A stretch of DNA of 64,000 nucleotides from Fagopyrum homotropicum. Lineage: Eukaryota > Streptophyta > Magnoliopsida > Caryophyllales > Polygonaceae. The translations under genes and the position numbers were made by a program. Position 1 is the stretch's first letter. Each line of letters starts with the position of its first letter. The DNA lies in assembly GCA_033239125.1 (NCBI GenBank), contig BSWB01000001.1, positions 29,477,501-29,541,500 on the forward strand, written 5' to 3'. Below are positions 35,561 to 46,457 of the stretch, in pieces. Under the pieces are notes generated by a model. The model did not search any database. It had not been told where the DNA came from and was given only the letters and a program-made list of their open reading frames with translations.

Positions 35561-36354
35561 CGCGTCTAGACAAGCAATTCGGTAAGTTTATTGAACTCAT
35601 GAGAAAACTGCATATTAATATACATTTCATTGATGCAATTGTAGGTATGCCAGCTTATGGAAAGTTCCTAAAGGAGATCGTCTCTAACAAAAGAAAGTTA
35701 GAAGATTTTGGAAAGGTTAAGATGAGTTCGGATTCATCGGATCTCATCAAGACAATGAAGGAGAAGATGCCCCCTAAGCTGAAAGATCCGGGGTCATTTT
35801 GTATTCCCGTAGGAGTGGGAGATGTCACATATAATGCATTATGTGATTTAGGAGCAAGCGTGAGCATCATTCCGCTTGCCTTATGCAGGAAGATCGGTTT
35901 AGGCGAACCTAAACCGGTGAAGATGACGTTATACATGGCGGATCGATCCATAACTCGTCCCATCGGAATTGTTGAAGATGTCCCGGTCAAGCTTGGTAAG
36001 TTCTATGTTCTTATAGATTTTGTTGTGCTTGACATTCCTACAGATAGTCCGGTCCCGATCATTCTCGGAAGACCGTTTCTTGCAACATCCGGCTGTATAG
36101 TCGATTGCAAGAATGCTAGACTCGCCTTTGACATAGGAGAAGAGAAGGTAGAGTTCATCCTTTCCACTGTAGTAAAGGAACCAGCCTTCGATGAGGATAT
36201 ATTCAATATCCATGACGAAGAGTTATCTAGAGAGGAGGTAAGTTCTATTCTCTTCAAAGATCCCTTGCAAGCAGTTCTTTCTATGAGCATTATGGATATA
36301 GGGGAAGAAGAGGAGTGCAATGAGGCAATTGAAGCCTTAGAGAAACAAAAATAA
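35561..36354 (+). pseudogene. Athila protease, C
   Basis: Carries GMPAYGKFLKEI, MPPKLKDPGSFCIP, then the aspartic-protease site DLGAS (Asp codon at 35845) and ILGRPFLATSGC, as in A1 and A3. Closed by TAA at 36352-36354; the RT frame that follows is shifted, so protease and RT are no longer in one frame. Confidence 0.82.
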
Positions 36355-36620
36355 GTGTATGAAGAAGAGTTCGAGAAACTCAAACGATGAGTCAGAAAAC
36401 GTACGGATCCACGGTCAGACAGCCTATTCCACGGCCGTGGAATTCACCAACACAAGCGTGGAGCATTCCAGTAAGTTACACGGCCAAAACCACGGCCGTG
36501 GAGAAAACAGAGGCACCGTAATTACTTTCCACGCCCAAAATCACGGCCGTGGAGAGGGCAGGGGTACCGTAATTTTGGGTGAATCTGAAGGAAATTGTGT
36601 TTCCTCCACAACTTCTCTTG
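36355..36620 (+). repeat. Family C dyad cluster in the PR-RT spacer
   Basis: A perfect TTCCACGGCCGTGGAA at 36427-36442, and CCACGGCCGTGGA at about 36492-36504 and 36541-36554. The later copies are followed by ACCGTAATT-type sequence. In the open frame these encode NHGRGE-like peptide, whereas the corresponding dyads in family A encode STEA-like peptide. Confidence 0.75.
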
Positions 36621-37772
36621 ATTCTTCTCCAACACCTTCTACTTCCTTAGACACTTCTAAGGTACCATCAGATACTCCTCAAGAGCCATTGGAGACTCCT
36701 ATAGTGATGGAATTGAAACCACTTCCTACACATCTAAGGTACGCATTTCTAGGATCTAATTCTACCTTTCCGGTAATTGTTAGTTCAGATTTAAGCATAG
36801 ATGAACATAGTAAGATTATGGTTGCCCTTAAAAAACATTGGAAAGCCTTAGGATATACTATAGAGGATTTAGTAGGAATCAAACCTTCCCTATGCATGCA
36901 TAAGATCTTAATGGAAGAGGACTTTAGAACTTCGCGACAACCTCAAAGGCGGTTAAATCCGACCATGAAGGAGGTTGTCAAGAAGGAAATTCTTAAACTA
37001 CTCGATGCAGGTATCATCTACCCTATCTCCGATAGCAAGTGGGTGAGTCCCGTACAGGTGGTTCCGAAGAAGGGAGGAATAACGGTCATCACCAACAAAA
37101 ACAATGAACTCATTCCTACACGAACCGTAACAGGATGACGGATGTGTATAGACTACCGCAAGCTGAACAACGCGACGAGGAAGGATCACTTCCCACTACC
37201 CTTCATCGATCAAATGCTTGAAAGGTTAGCACAACATTCACACTTTTGCTATCTTGACGGTTATAGTGGTTTCTTTCAGATTCCGATACATCCAGACGAT
37301 CAAGAGAAGACCACATTCACGTGTCCATGGGGAACGTTTGCTTACAGGAGAATGCCGTTTGGGCTTTGCAACGCCCCATCCACCTTTCAAAGGTGCATGA
37401 TGGCTATCTTCTCGGAGTATATAGAGGAGATCATGGAGGTTTTTATGGATAATTTTTCCGTTTACGGTTCCTCCTTTGATAATTGTCTCTCTAACCTTGC
37501 TCTTGTATTACAAAGGTGTGAAGACACTAACCTAGTTCTTAGTTGGGAGAAGTGTCAATTTATGGTAAAAGAGGGCATTGTATTAGGACACTTGATCTCT
37601 AGTAGAGGGATTGAAGTGGATAAGGCTAAGATAGAGACTATAGAAAATCTTCCTCCCCCAACTTCGGTGAAAGGGATAAGAAGTTTTCTAGGGCATGCTG
37701 GATTTTTTTTATAGACGTTTCATAAAGGATTTCTCTAAAATATCAAAACCGCTTACTAATCTATTGATGAAG
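36621..37772 (+). pseudogene. Athila reverse transcriptase, C (5' half of pol, split by A3)
   Basis: RT landmarks: LRYAFLGSNSTFPVIV, RRLNPTMKEVVKKEI, YPISDSKWVSPVQVVPKKGG, IDYRKLN, FPLPFIDQMLERL. TGA at 37136-37138 replaces the conserved Trp after TVTG. The catalytic motif reads FMDN instead of FMDD, a single G-to-A change. An extra T in the run near 37705 shifts the frame at HAGF. A3 inserts after TGAAG (37768-37772); the gene resumes at 49582. Confidence 0.85.
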
Positions 37773-39531
37773 TGATAGCATGAATTATAGTCTATATTTT
37801 GAGGTTTTTTTGGACGTTTTATCTTTCATAATCTGCATGTTTGTATGTGCATTATGTGATTTTACTACCATTTCATCTACCTTTGCGAGAATCGAGGTCT
37901 ACACCTAGTTTTGTTGTAATTGCAGGTAATTTGGTACGTTTTGCATCAAAAAGGAGCGAAAGGAGTCATGAGTCATTTAGAGCTACATCCAGGAAGCATA
38001 GCCATGGATTAAAGATTTACTTTGGACCAGTTTTGAGAGATTTCACATTCAGTTGTGACTCACCTCGGTTGACCAGGGATTCACCTCGACCGAGGCGATC
38101 CAGAGACGCCGACTCGACCGAGGCGAATACCTAGGACGCGGCGAGAATATTTTATTCTTGGATGAGATCTTTTAAATTTGGAAAGTGATCTTATATTTTT
38201 TGGGCTTGGCTCCTGGAAGGAAGGAGATATGCAGAATCATATATTTTACCTATTTTTATGGAAAAAGATCTTTCTAAGATATTTTATCTTTGGAGGGTTA
38301 TTTTCCTATAAAAAGGGTTGGATTTCCACCAATCGAGGAGGCCGCTTACACCAAAAATCACGCTATACCGTCGATCAGCGTTTATAGCACGCAGCAGCAG
38401 CATACTCCAGGTTGGGAGTTTTCAAAGAACCTTTTTGAAGGTTGAAGGAAGATTGAAGTCCATAGCTTTTATAGCTTTTTGAAGGGTTTTGTAAGATTGT
38501 CTTCAATTCCCTCAATTGTTGTCTTGTCTTGTTGGATTGCTATCCAAGGAACGCTTTGTTGTGATATTTGATTCAGTTATTGAAGTCTTTTCATTAAATT
38601 CTTCTTTGTTCAAATATTCACCTTCTTCCCATATATTTGATTAATACTTTCATGATGATGAGTGGCTAATTTCCTTGTGTGATTCTAGGGTGATTGGCTG
38701 AAGGTTGTGGGAAAAACAATGATAGAATAATCTTACATTCCAGTAGGATCCTGAAAGTTCGAGTCTTTAACCTTAACCCTAAGCATCTCGTTCAGTCGAT
38801 GAACATCTCGGCCGGGGTGGGAACTGGCTGACCGAGGTGACTTATCCGATCCATAACTGAGAGTTAAGTGTTAGAGTTTGCCAAATCCTATTCTTATTAC
38901 ACCTTTCCTGGTTCAAAGCAAGCTTAGGATGAGACTTACCCGGTAATTCCTTAGTTTGTGTACCAACGATCATAAGTGTAGGTAATAAAGGTTCATCCTT
39001 TATTGGGGTTTGAGTGTGCTTCCGTCCCATCTTTGTGAGTTAGCCTGAGACTTACCCGGTAAAGGTTGATTCTATTCCCTTAGATGGTGTGTTAGTTTGA
39101 GGTTATAGTTCTTTATCTTGATTCCTTGAGACTTACCCGGTAATAGGAGTTACGGTTTTGGATTAACGAGTAGTGAGACTTACCCGGTGATCTACTCCAC
39201 TTTAGTAACACCTTCCCCATGCAAAAATCTCAGCTTTGTCCGCTTATCTATAGATCTTGAGTTGGAACCACAACTAGATGCTTTAATCCCTAGAATTGCA
39301 TGTTTGCTTTATTGACTTCTTATTCATCTTTGATTGTGTTAATCGCTCTTGTGGTTAGTATTGACATTAGCACACCGTATTGACTTTGTTTCACCGAGTC
39401 CCTGTGATCGACCCCTGGAATTTTCTTGCTTTTACTACGATTGACCCGTACACTGCGGGTTCGCATCCTTGTTTTAAGCTTAAGTCTAGGGTTATAAATT
39501 TAAAGCTTGCACACACCGTTCGGAGCGAACA
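37773..39531 (+). repeat. 5' LTR of A3
   Basis: 1759 bp, TGATAGCATG to GCGAACA. TATA-like CTATAAAAAGGG at 38306-38317. Dyads near 38060-38130 and 38800-38840. Four GAGACTTACCCGGT copies lie between about 38930 and 39190. Confidence 0.95.
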
Positions 39532-39537
39532 AGTTTT

Positions 39538-39555
39538 TGGCGCCGTTGCCGGGGA
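39538..39555 (+). promoter_or_regulatory. Primer binding site of A3
   Basis: TGGCGCCGTTGCCGGGGA, six bases after the LTR end. Confidence 0.9.
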
Positions 39556-39656
39556 CTTGGTCTAGACCGAGCCGGTGCGGTTTGCTCTTGGGGCGCTTGC
39601 CCTGTTTCATCTAACCACTCTACTTGAGTGACTTTTGCAGGTTCTTTCTTAGGTAT

Positions 39657-41213
39657 ATGCGAAGAACCCGCGCTGGGAAGGAAATCGTTCCCTACGATCC
39701 CGAACCAGAAAAGACATACAAGCGACGCTTAAGAGAAGCGAAGATGGCCCAACAAGACGATCGTGATCTTGCGGCCCAATTGAGAGAGGCGCTAGAGCTG
39801 CTACGCCTCAGCAAGGAAGAACTCAGACAAGAGAAAGAAGAGAATAGCACCAGGACTGCAGCAATCGAAGCTGAGATAGCAGTCATACGAGAACAGATTC
39901 TACCTCGACCGAGGGAAGATCCTCCTGTTGATCCGCGACCGAGGCAGATTCCAGTACCTGACGCCCCGGCCGATGTACTTCCACCTCGGATGCCAGTCCG
40001 AGATGTTCTTCTTGCAGGAATCCCACAAACCCTAGGTCAAAGGATGGACCCTAATCAACAACTGAGGCGTCCAGGAGTGAACCTAGGAGATCCAGCAGAT
40101 CATGACTACGAACTTCGACCGCAAGTTCTAGCCATGATTCGCCAATGCCAATTCGGAGGGCTAGAGAAAGAGTCACCGCATCAACATCTTCAAAACTACG
40201 AGATCTTGATGGAAACCTTGCGACCCCCCAGAATTGAGAATAACAACTACAAGCTAAGACCTTTTTACTTTTCTTTAAAAGATAGAGCTCTTACTTGGTA
40301 TCAATCTCTTCCTCCAGGAAAAATTAGCACATGGGAGGAGATGAATACGGAATTCTTGACCAAATTCTTTCCCCCTTCAAAGACCGCTGAAATGAGAGGG
40401 AAGATCAATGCTTTCATCATGAAGGACAAGGAGAGCTTGTCCAAATCTTGGGAGCGGTTCAAGGATATCCTCTTGGATTGCCCACATCATGGGATTCCAT
40501 AGATCGAGTTGTTGGAGATCTACTTCAAAGGGCTGGACGGAAGCACCCAGTTCAATCTCCAACTACTTTCCGCCGGTACCTTCATGGACATGGCGATTGA
40601 TGAGGCTTGGGACTTCATTGAGAAGCAAGCCTTGCACATGGAGAAATATACCCACCAAGGAGCTGAAGGTGGAGTTAAAAGAGTCAACTTTCAAGAGACT
40701 CAATCCAACAACAATCAACTCGCGTCTTTGACGAATGACGTGAAGCAATTGAAGGAGCTCTTGATGGCTCAAACTAAGAAGGAAGAGCAAGGGCAAAGGA
40801 ACAACAACAATAACGGGTACCGTAACAACAACAACGGCCCCCGAAACAACAACTACAACAACAACAATAGAGGATCCAATAGCAACAACTGGAGGGCGAA
40901 TAACCAAAATCACGGTAACAATCATTCAAACTCCAATTCTAATGATTCCTCTAACCCTTTCCTCTCTCCCCCTTCTTCTTCTTCTACTCCATTGAAAAGC
41001 CAAGGGCAAGGATCAAGTTCGTCTCAGCCAGAAAAGAAAGACGCAGTTCTGGAGGCAATCTTGATCAAGCTTAGCGCTATGGAGAATTCTATGACTTCAT
41101 TTTAGAGGGCCCAAAAGTCCTTCGAACAACAACTTGCTAATAGGGCGAATGAAGCGCCAAGAGATCCAGGGAAGCTTCCAGCAAAGACGGAAACTAACCC
41201 TAAGGGCCAATGC
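39657..41213 (+). pseudogene. Athila gag, A3
   Basis: ATG at 39657 (MRRTRAGKE); the frame is open a little upstream but only with non-ATG codons. The N-terminal half is charged and probably coiled coil (about residues 20-85), and dyads at 39900-39990 encode its Pro/Arg-rich end. The gag core follows (TWYQSLPPGKISTWEEM, ERFKDILLDCPHHGIP). TAG at 40500-40502 and at 41103-41105 interrupt it. The Asn-rich tail at 40795-40960 takes the place of a zinc knuckle. Confidence 0.83.
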
Positions 41214-42497
41214 ATGGCCATAACGACGAGGAGTGGACTTAAAACTGCAGATCCAGTACCTCGCTCGACGCAGACCACCTCGGTCCAGATCCAGTCGAAG
41301 AACACCTCGACCGAGATGCCAACCGAGGCGGAGCAACAGAAAGCAGGAGGGACGACAGAAACTTATGTTCCACCTCCTGCATACAAACCACCACTTCCAT
41401 TCCCTCAGTCCAGAGCCAGAGCACATCTAGACAAGCACTTTGGTAAGTTTCTTGACTTGATGAATAAGTTATATATTAATATTCCTTTCCTTGATGCTAT
41501 TTTAGGTATGCCCGCCTATGGGAAGTTCTTAAAAGAAATCTTATCAAGGAAGAGGAAGCTGGAGGATGTTGGTGAAGTTAGGATGACATCTAAATCTTCG
41601 GAGCTTATCAAGATCATGAAGGAAAAGATGCCACCTAAGTTGAGAGATCCCGGCTCATTTTGTATTCCCATTCAAGTTGGGGATGTAACTTGTGAAGCCC
41701 TTTGTGATCTAGGAGCTAGCGTGAGCATCATCCCGCTGGAGCTATGCACGAAGATCGGTCTTGGAGAGCCCAAGCCGGTCAAGATTCAACTTTACATGGC
41801 GGATCGCTCCATTACCCATCCCGTGGGCATTTTGGAAGACGTTCCGGTCAAGTTAGGTAACTTCTATCTACCCATAGATTTTGTCGTACTTGACATTCCC
41901 GCAGATTATCCTTATCCTATTATTCTCGGGAGGCCATTTCTAGCAACTTCGGGTTGCAACGTGGATTGCAAGAACGCCAAGTTGAAATTCAACGTTGGTG
42001 GCGATGAGGTGGAGTTCGCGCTACTTGCAGCCATGAAAGGGGAGCAACTAACTGATGATATCTTCAACATCTACGATGAAGAAGAATCAAGAGAATTGGT
42101 GAGCTCTATCCTTATTAACGATCCACTCGAAAGAGTTATTAGCTTCAGTTTAATGGAGGAAGGTATAGATGCTTCTTGTGATGCAGATATACGGAGCTTG
42201 AAGGCACTGGAAGAGGATCCAGGAGCTAAAACTGAGAAGCTAATCCAGGAGACGAAGATCTCCAGTCTCGGATCCAGTAGCAGTACCTCGACCGAGGCAC
42301 TTTCTGGACTGAGCGAGGCGACCGAAGAACATCTCGGTCAACGCTCATGCGCCTCAACCGAGGTCGAAGGCGAGATGATTCAAACTGAGACTTCATCGAG
42401 TCCAGTTTCTGATACCACTCCACTGGAAAGAGGAAGCATGGATCCCCCCAGAAAGCACCCCCAGTCGTGGAGCTTAAACAACTCCCCAGTCACTTGA
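41214..42497 (+). pseudogene. Athila protease and PR-RT spacer, A3
   Basis: Opens with MAITTRSG. The protease site DLGASVSIIP has its Asp codon at 41706, followed by ILGRPFLATSGC. Dyads at 41265-41330 and 42283-42370 code for Thr/Ser/Glu-rich linker. A shift in the C-run near 42450 moves the frame relative to RT. Intact A1 sequence shows the two were once continuous. Confidence 0.83.
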
Positions 42498-44143
42498 GGT
42501 ATATCTTTCTTGGACCGGATTCTACTTATCCCGTGATTGTTAGTGCTTCCCTTTCCGAATCTGAATTGTCTAAGTTAATGCATGTCCTGAGAAAGCATCG
42601 AAGGGCTATAGGTTACACCACGGATGATCTTATTGGCATTAAACCTTCTTTCTGCATGCATAGAATTCTAATGGAAGATAATCATAAGACTTCACGGGAA
42701 CCTCAAAGACGGTTAAATCCGATCATGAAAGAGGTTGTGAAGAAGGAGGTTCTTAAGTTGTTGGATGCAGGTATTATTTATCCTATCTCGGACAGCAAGT
42801 GGGTTAGCCCGGTGCATGTCGTTCCGAAGAAAGGAGGGATGACCGTTGTGACGAATAAGAACAACGAGTTGATCCCAACGAGGACCGTTACAGGCTGGAG
42901 AGTTTGCATCGATTATAGGAAGCTGAACACGGCAACTCGGAAGGATCATTTTCCGCTTCCCTTCATCGATCAAATGCTCGAACGGTTGGCCCAGCATTCA
43001 CACTTTTGCTACTTGGACGGCTATAGTGGGTTCTTCCAGATTCCTATCCATCCGGATGATCAGGAGAAGACCACTTTCACTTGTCCTTGGGGGACGTTTG
43101 CCTATCGGAGGATGCCATTTGGATTGTGCAATGCACCCGCTACCTTCCAGCGATGCATGATGGCTATCTTTTCCGAGTACATATAGGAGATGATGGAGGT
43201 ATTCATGGATGACTTTTCTGTATATGGTTCCTCTTTTGATGATTGCCTATCTAACCTTTCTCTAGTGCTTAAAAGATGTGAAGACACTAACCTTGTTCTA
43301 AATTGGGAGAAGTGTCATTTTATGGTTAATGAAGGCATTATGCTAGGACACCTCGTTTCTAATCGAGGTATTGAGGTCGATCGAGCTAAGATCGAAACTA
43401 TTGAGAAACTCCCTCCTCTTTGTTCTGTTAAAGGTGTGAGGAGTTTTCTCGGGCATGCAGGTTTCTACAGGAGATTCATCAAGGACTTCTCTAAGATTTC
43501 TAAACCTCTAACTAACCTCTTGAATAAAGATGTTGTTTTTGAGTTTTCGCAGGAGTGTCTTGATGCTTTTTACAGGATTAAGGAAGCGTTGATCTCCGCT
43601 CCTATTATCCAACCTCCTGATTGGACCTTGCCCTTTGAGGTCATGTGTGACGCTAGTGATGTAGCCGTGGGAGCGGTGCTTGGACAGAAGAAAGATGGAC
43701 GGACCACCGCCATTTATTATGCTAGCAAAACGCTAGATGAAGCACAACGCAACTACGCTACCACCGAGAAGGAGTTATTGGCGGTTGTATATGCTTTCGA
43801 GAAGTTTCGTTCCTATCTAGTAGGAGCGAAAGTCATTGTCTACACCGACCACGCAGCCATTCGTTACTTGTTGGCTAAGAAAGATGCCTAGCCGCGCCTT
43901 ATTCGATGGATTCTCTTGCTCCAAGAGTTTGACCTAGAGATCCGCGATAAGAAAGGATCCGAGAACTCAGTTGCGGATCACCTCAGCCGGCTACCGGAAT
44001 CTTCCCGCGAGACGGATAACCCACCCATAGACGATTCATTCCCCGATGAGCACTTACACTTGTTGGAACGGTTGATGGATCTACTTACTTCACCCCACGA
44101 TGGAGGTGAAGTATGGGGTGAGGGCACCTCCTACCTCATTTGA
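42467..44143 (+). pseudogene. Athila RT-RNase H, A3; integrase absent
   Basis: RT from LPSHLRYIFLGPDST through IDYRKLN, NAPATFQRCM and the intact catalytic FMDDFSVYG (about 43202). RNase H has [42 protein letters not shown] and ADHLSRL. TAG at 43184-43186 (from GAG) and 43889-43891 (from AAG). After [13 protein letters not shown] the frame joins GGEVWGE, homologous to the final part of the C integrase, and stops at 44143. The whole integrase core is missing with the same join as A1. Confidence 0.88.
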
Positions 44144-44184
44144 GACGCAGCATGGTCCAGCTAGCGACCTTAAATCAAGCGCTT

Positions 44185-44202
44185 CTTGGGAGGCAACCCA
44201 AG
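44185..44202 (+). other. Post-pol hairpin, A3
   Basis: CTTGGGAGGCAACCCAAG, 42 bases after the pol stop, with the same flanks as in A2. Confidence 0.7.
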
Positions 44203-44948
44203 GTATTGTTTTCTTCTCCCGTTTTCTAGTCTAGATTAGATAGTTTTTGTTTTTGCTTTGCTTTGCTTTGTTTTTGGCGTTCTGGACAGACAATAGGGAA
44301 TATCTAAGGAAAGAGCACAACTGGAAGGACAGAAGTTCGAGAATTCGAGAAGACGAAGTTTGACTGAGACACCTCGGTCCAGTCGAGGCCACCTCGACCG
44401 AGTTGATTCTTGAGCAACCGAGGCGACTAGGGTTTTTGTAGAACCACCTCGGTCCGTACCACTCGGTCCAGTCGAGACCATCTCGACCGAGGTGACAGCA
44501 GATCCAATAAAAGTATAAAAGGGGGAAAAATTACTTTTCACTTTTTATTTACCCTCCTCGACCGCGGCGACAGATCTACCTCGCCTCCTTCGTTCCTCGC
44601 TCGTTTTCGAAGATTTCCGCTTCCAAACTGCAATTAAAGAGTAGAGGATCCTATTGCAACTGCAGATCTGCAAGAAATTCGAGTGAATCGGCCGGAACGA
44701 GGTAAAAACGATCGAAACCCTAACTCGTTCGTTTACTTCGATTTGGGCTTTGGTTGCCCTTGAATCTGTTGAGAAAGGACTTAAGTACCCCATAGGAAGC
44801 ATTTGTAGTGATTTTTGGGGGAAAAGAACTGGAATTCTGAGAATTGGAATCGCGACTGTCTTCGCCTCGGTCTAGTCGAACTGCATCTCGACCGAGGTGT
44901 TCTTGGAGAGTGTCAGCAACCGAGGTAGCCTGACAGTGTAGATTGAAA
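44203..44948 (+). other. Dyad-rich leader before the A3 accessory ORF
   Basis: Non-coding. Degenerate CACCTCGRYCGAGGTG copies are concentrated at 44365-44495 and 44865-44930. Matches 7092-7842 of A1 in layout. A purine-rich/TATA-like GTATAAAAGGGG near 44512-44523 could be a second promoter for the accessory ORF (inference). Confidence 0.6.
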
Positions 44949-46340
44949 ATGAGTTCAGATCGTCGCTTAGCCCTTAGAGACAGATCCTCACCCTCCCCTT
45001 CTTCCTCTTCTTCCCGTCCCTACCGCCCGGTTATCCACGAGAGATGCCGGGTAGACTATGAGCGTATAGCTAGCCGTCCAGTTATCGCACCACGATTTCT
45101 GGACGTGTCGGCTTTTGATTGCCTAGGGTTAGACGCTGACCTTAGGAGGATGGTTGCTACCGTCGGGCTGGATCAGTTTACTGAGATCCGAGCCCCGGCA
45201 TACTTAGAGCCCACCTTGGAGTTTGTTAGCTCCTTCTCCTACCTCCCCACAGACCGGTCTGTGAAGTACCGGTTGATGAACCGGAACTTCATAGTTCCTT
45301 TAGAGGTATGGAGAGAGATTTTTGGCTTTTCTGAGCCCACCGCCACCGACTTCCCCTCCCGATCCGTAGCTAGGGAGTTCTGGGGGCAGATAGCCCATAT
45401 TACTGAGCATGCGGACAGATGGCGTCCTGGAGATTCCAGGGAGAGGGTCATCTTCCATCCAGCCTTCAGACTAGCCCACAGGATCTTTAGCGAGACACTT
45501 CTGGCGCGTACTGAGACGCCCCAGAAGATCAGACAGGGCGAGCTGTTCAGCCTCTACTACATGGTGACAGGAGGTTTCCCTGACTTTGGCTTGCTCCTGG
45601 CAGAGGATCTGCACAGGATCAAGGCCAAGGCGAAGGGAGACATTTGCTGTGGAGGTCTAGTCACCCACATCGCTACCTACCACGGGATGGACCTCAGTGT
45701 TTGCACGATGGCGGCGGCTCCGAAGCCGCTGGGATTACAGGAGATGATCACACGGAGGATTCTAGTTCCCCGTGGTTTGACCACTCCGTACGTAGCCATG
45801 CCTTGGGAGCGGACTGCACCTCAGGGGATCCGCTGGTCTGCACAGTTCACAGTCTTTGATCCGCATTTCTGGTAGACGGCTTGGGATACACTGATGGAGG
45901 ATCACAGAGAGGCAGCAGCTGCTCCTGCTGAGGCTGAGGAGGATGACGACGACGATGAGGAGACGATGGACGAGAGAGATGGTGGAGTCCCGATGGATAC
46001 AGGGACGGATACAGCAGGCACGAGCGCACCACCGATCATCGATTTAGATGATGAGGAGGAGACGGAGCCGGCACCAGCTGAGACTTCTCCAGTCAGACCT
46101 GCTAGACGCAGGAGACATGGAGTGAGGGATCGAGCTGCTCACAAACGGATCGATGACCTGACGGATCAGGTTATTGACACATATGCTACATTATCGCTGG
46201 ATATCCGCGAGATGCAGGAGCGGCAGCACCATCAGCACATCATGGCCCAGCTTCAGTTCGAGCATGTCATGGGCTATCCGTACGATCCGACTCAGTATCC
46301 GTACATGCCACCACCACCACCACCGGATCAGGATTATTGA
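44949..46340 (+). pseudogene. Accessory ORF, ATHILA ORF-1-like, A3
   Basis: 463 codons from ATG 44949 (MSSDRR), interrupted by TAG at 45873-45875 (A1 has a Gln codon, CAG). A Ser/Pro/Arg-rich start is followed by a globular core of about 280 residues (PRFLDVSAFDCLG, LEFVSSFSYLP, YRLMNRNF, REFWGQIAH, AHRIFSETLLARTETPQK, GGLVTHIA, PRGLTTPYVAMPWE). An acidic segment, an Arg-rich patch (ARRRRHG), a His/Gln-rich helix-like stretch and the proline-run tail before DQDY complete it. No signal peptide or transmembrane helix is evident. Homologous to A1, C and B copies. Confidence 0.82.
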
Positions 46341-46431
46341 GGAGCTGCAGGATTTTCTTTATTTTCTTTTATGCAGTTCAGCTATATATCCGGTGAGTTC
46401 TCTCATGTTTAGACTTTTTATTTGACCCACT

Positions 46432-46457
46432 GGGACAGTGTGTCCCAAGTATGGGGT
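46432..46457 (+). promoter_or_regulatory. Internal PPT-like tract with hairpin, A3
   Basis: GGGACAGTGTGTCCC (46432-46446) directly followed by AAGTATGGGGT (46447-46457), about 90 bases after the accessory stop codon. Confidence 0.65.

Noticed and set aside
40500..45875. All A3 stop codons being TAG as a sign of amber readthrough
   Set aside because: They replace Lys, Glu, Gln and Ser codons at unrelated places, and A1 has sense codons there; independent decay is simpler.
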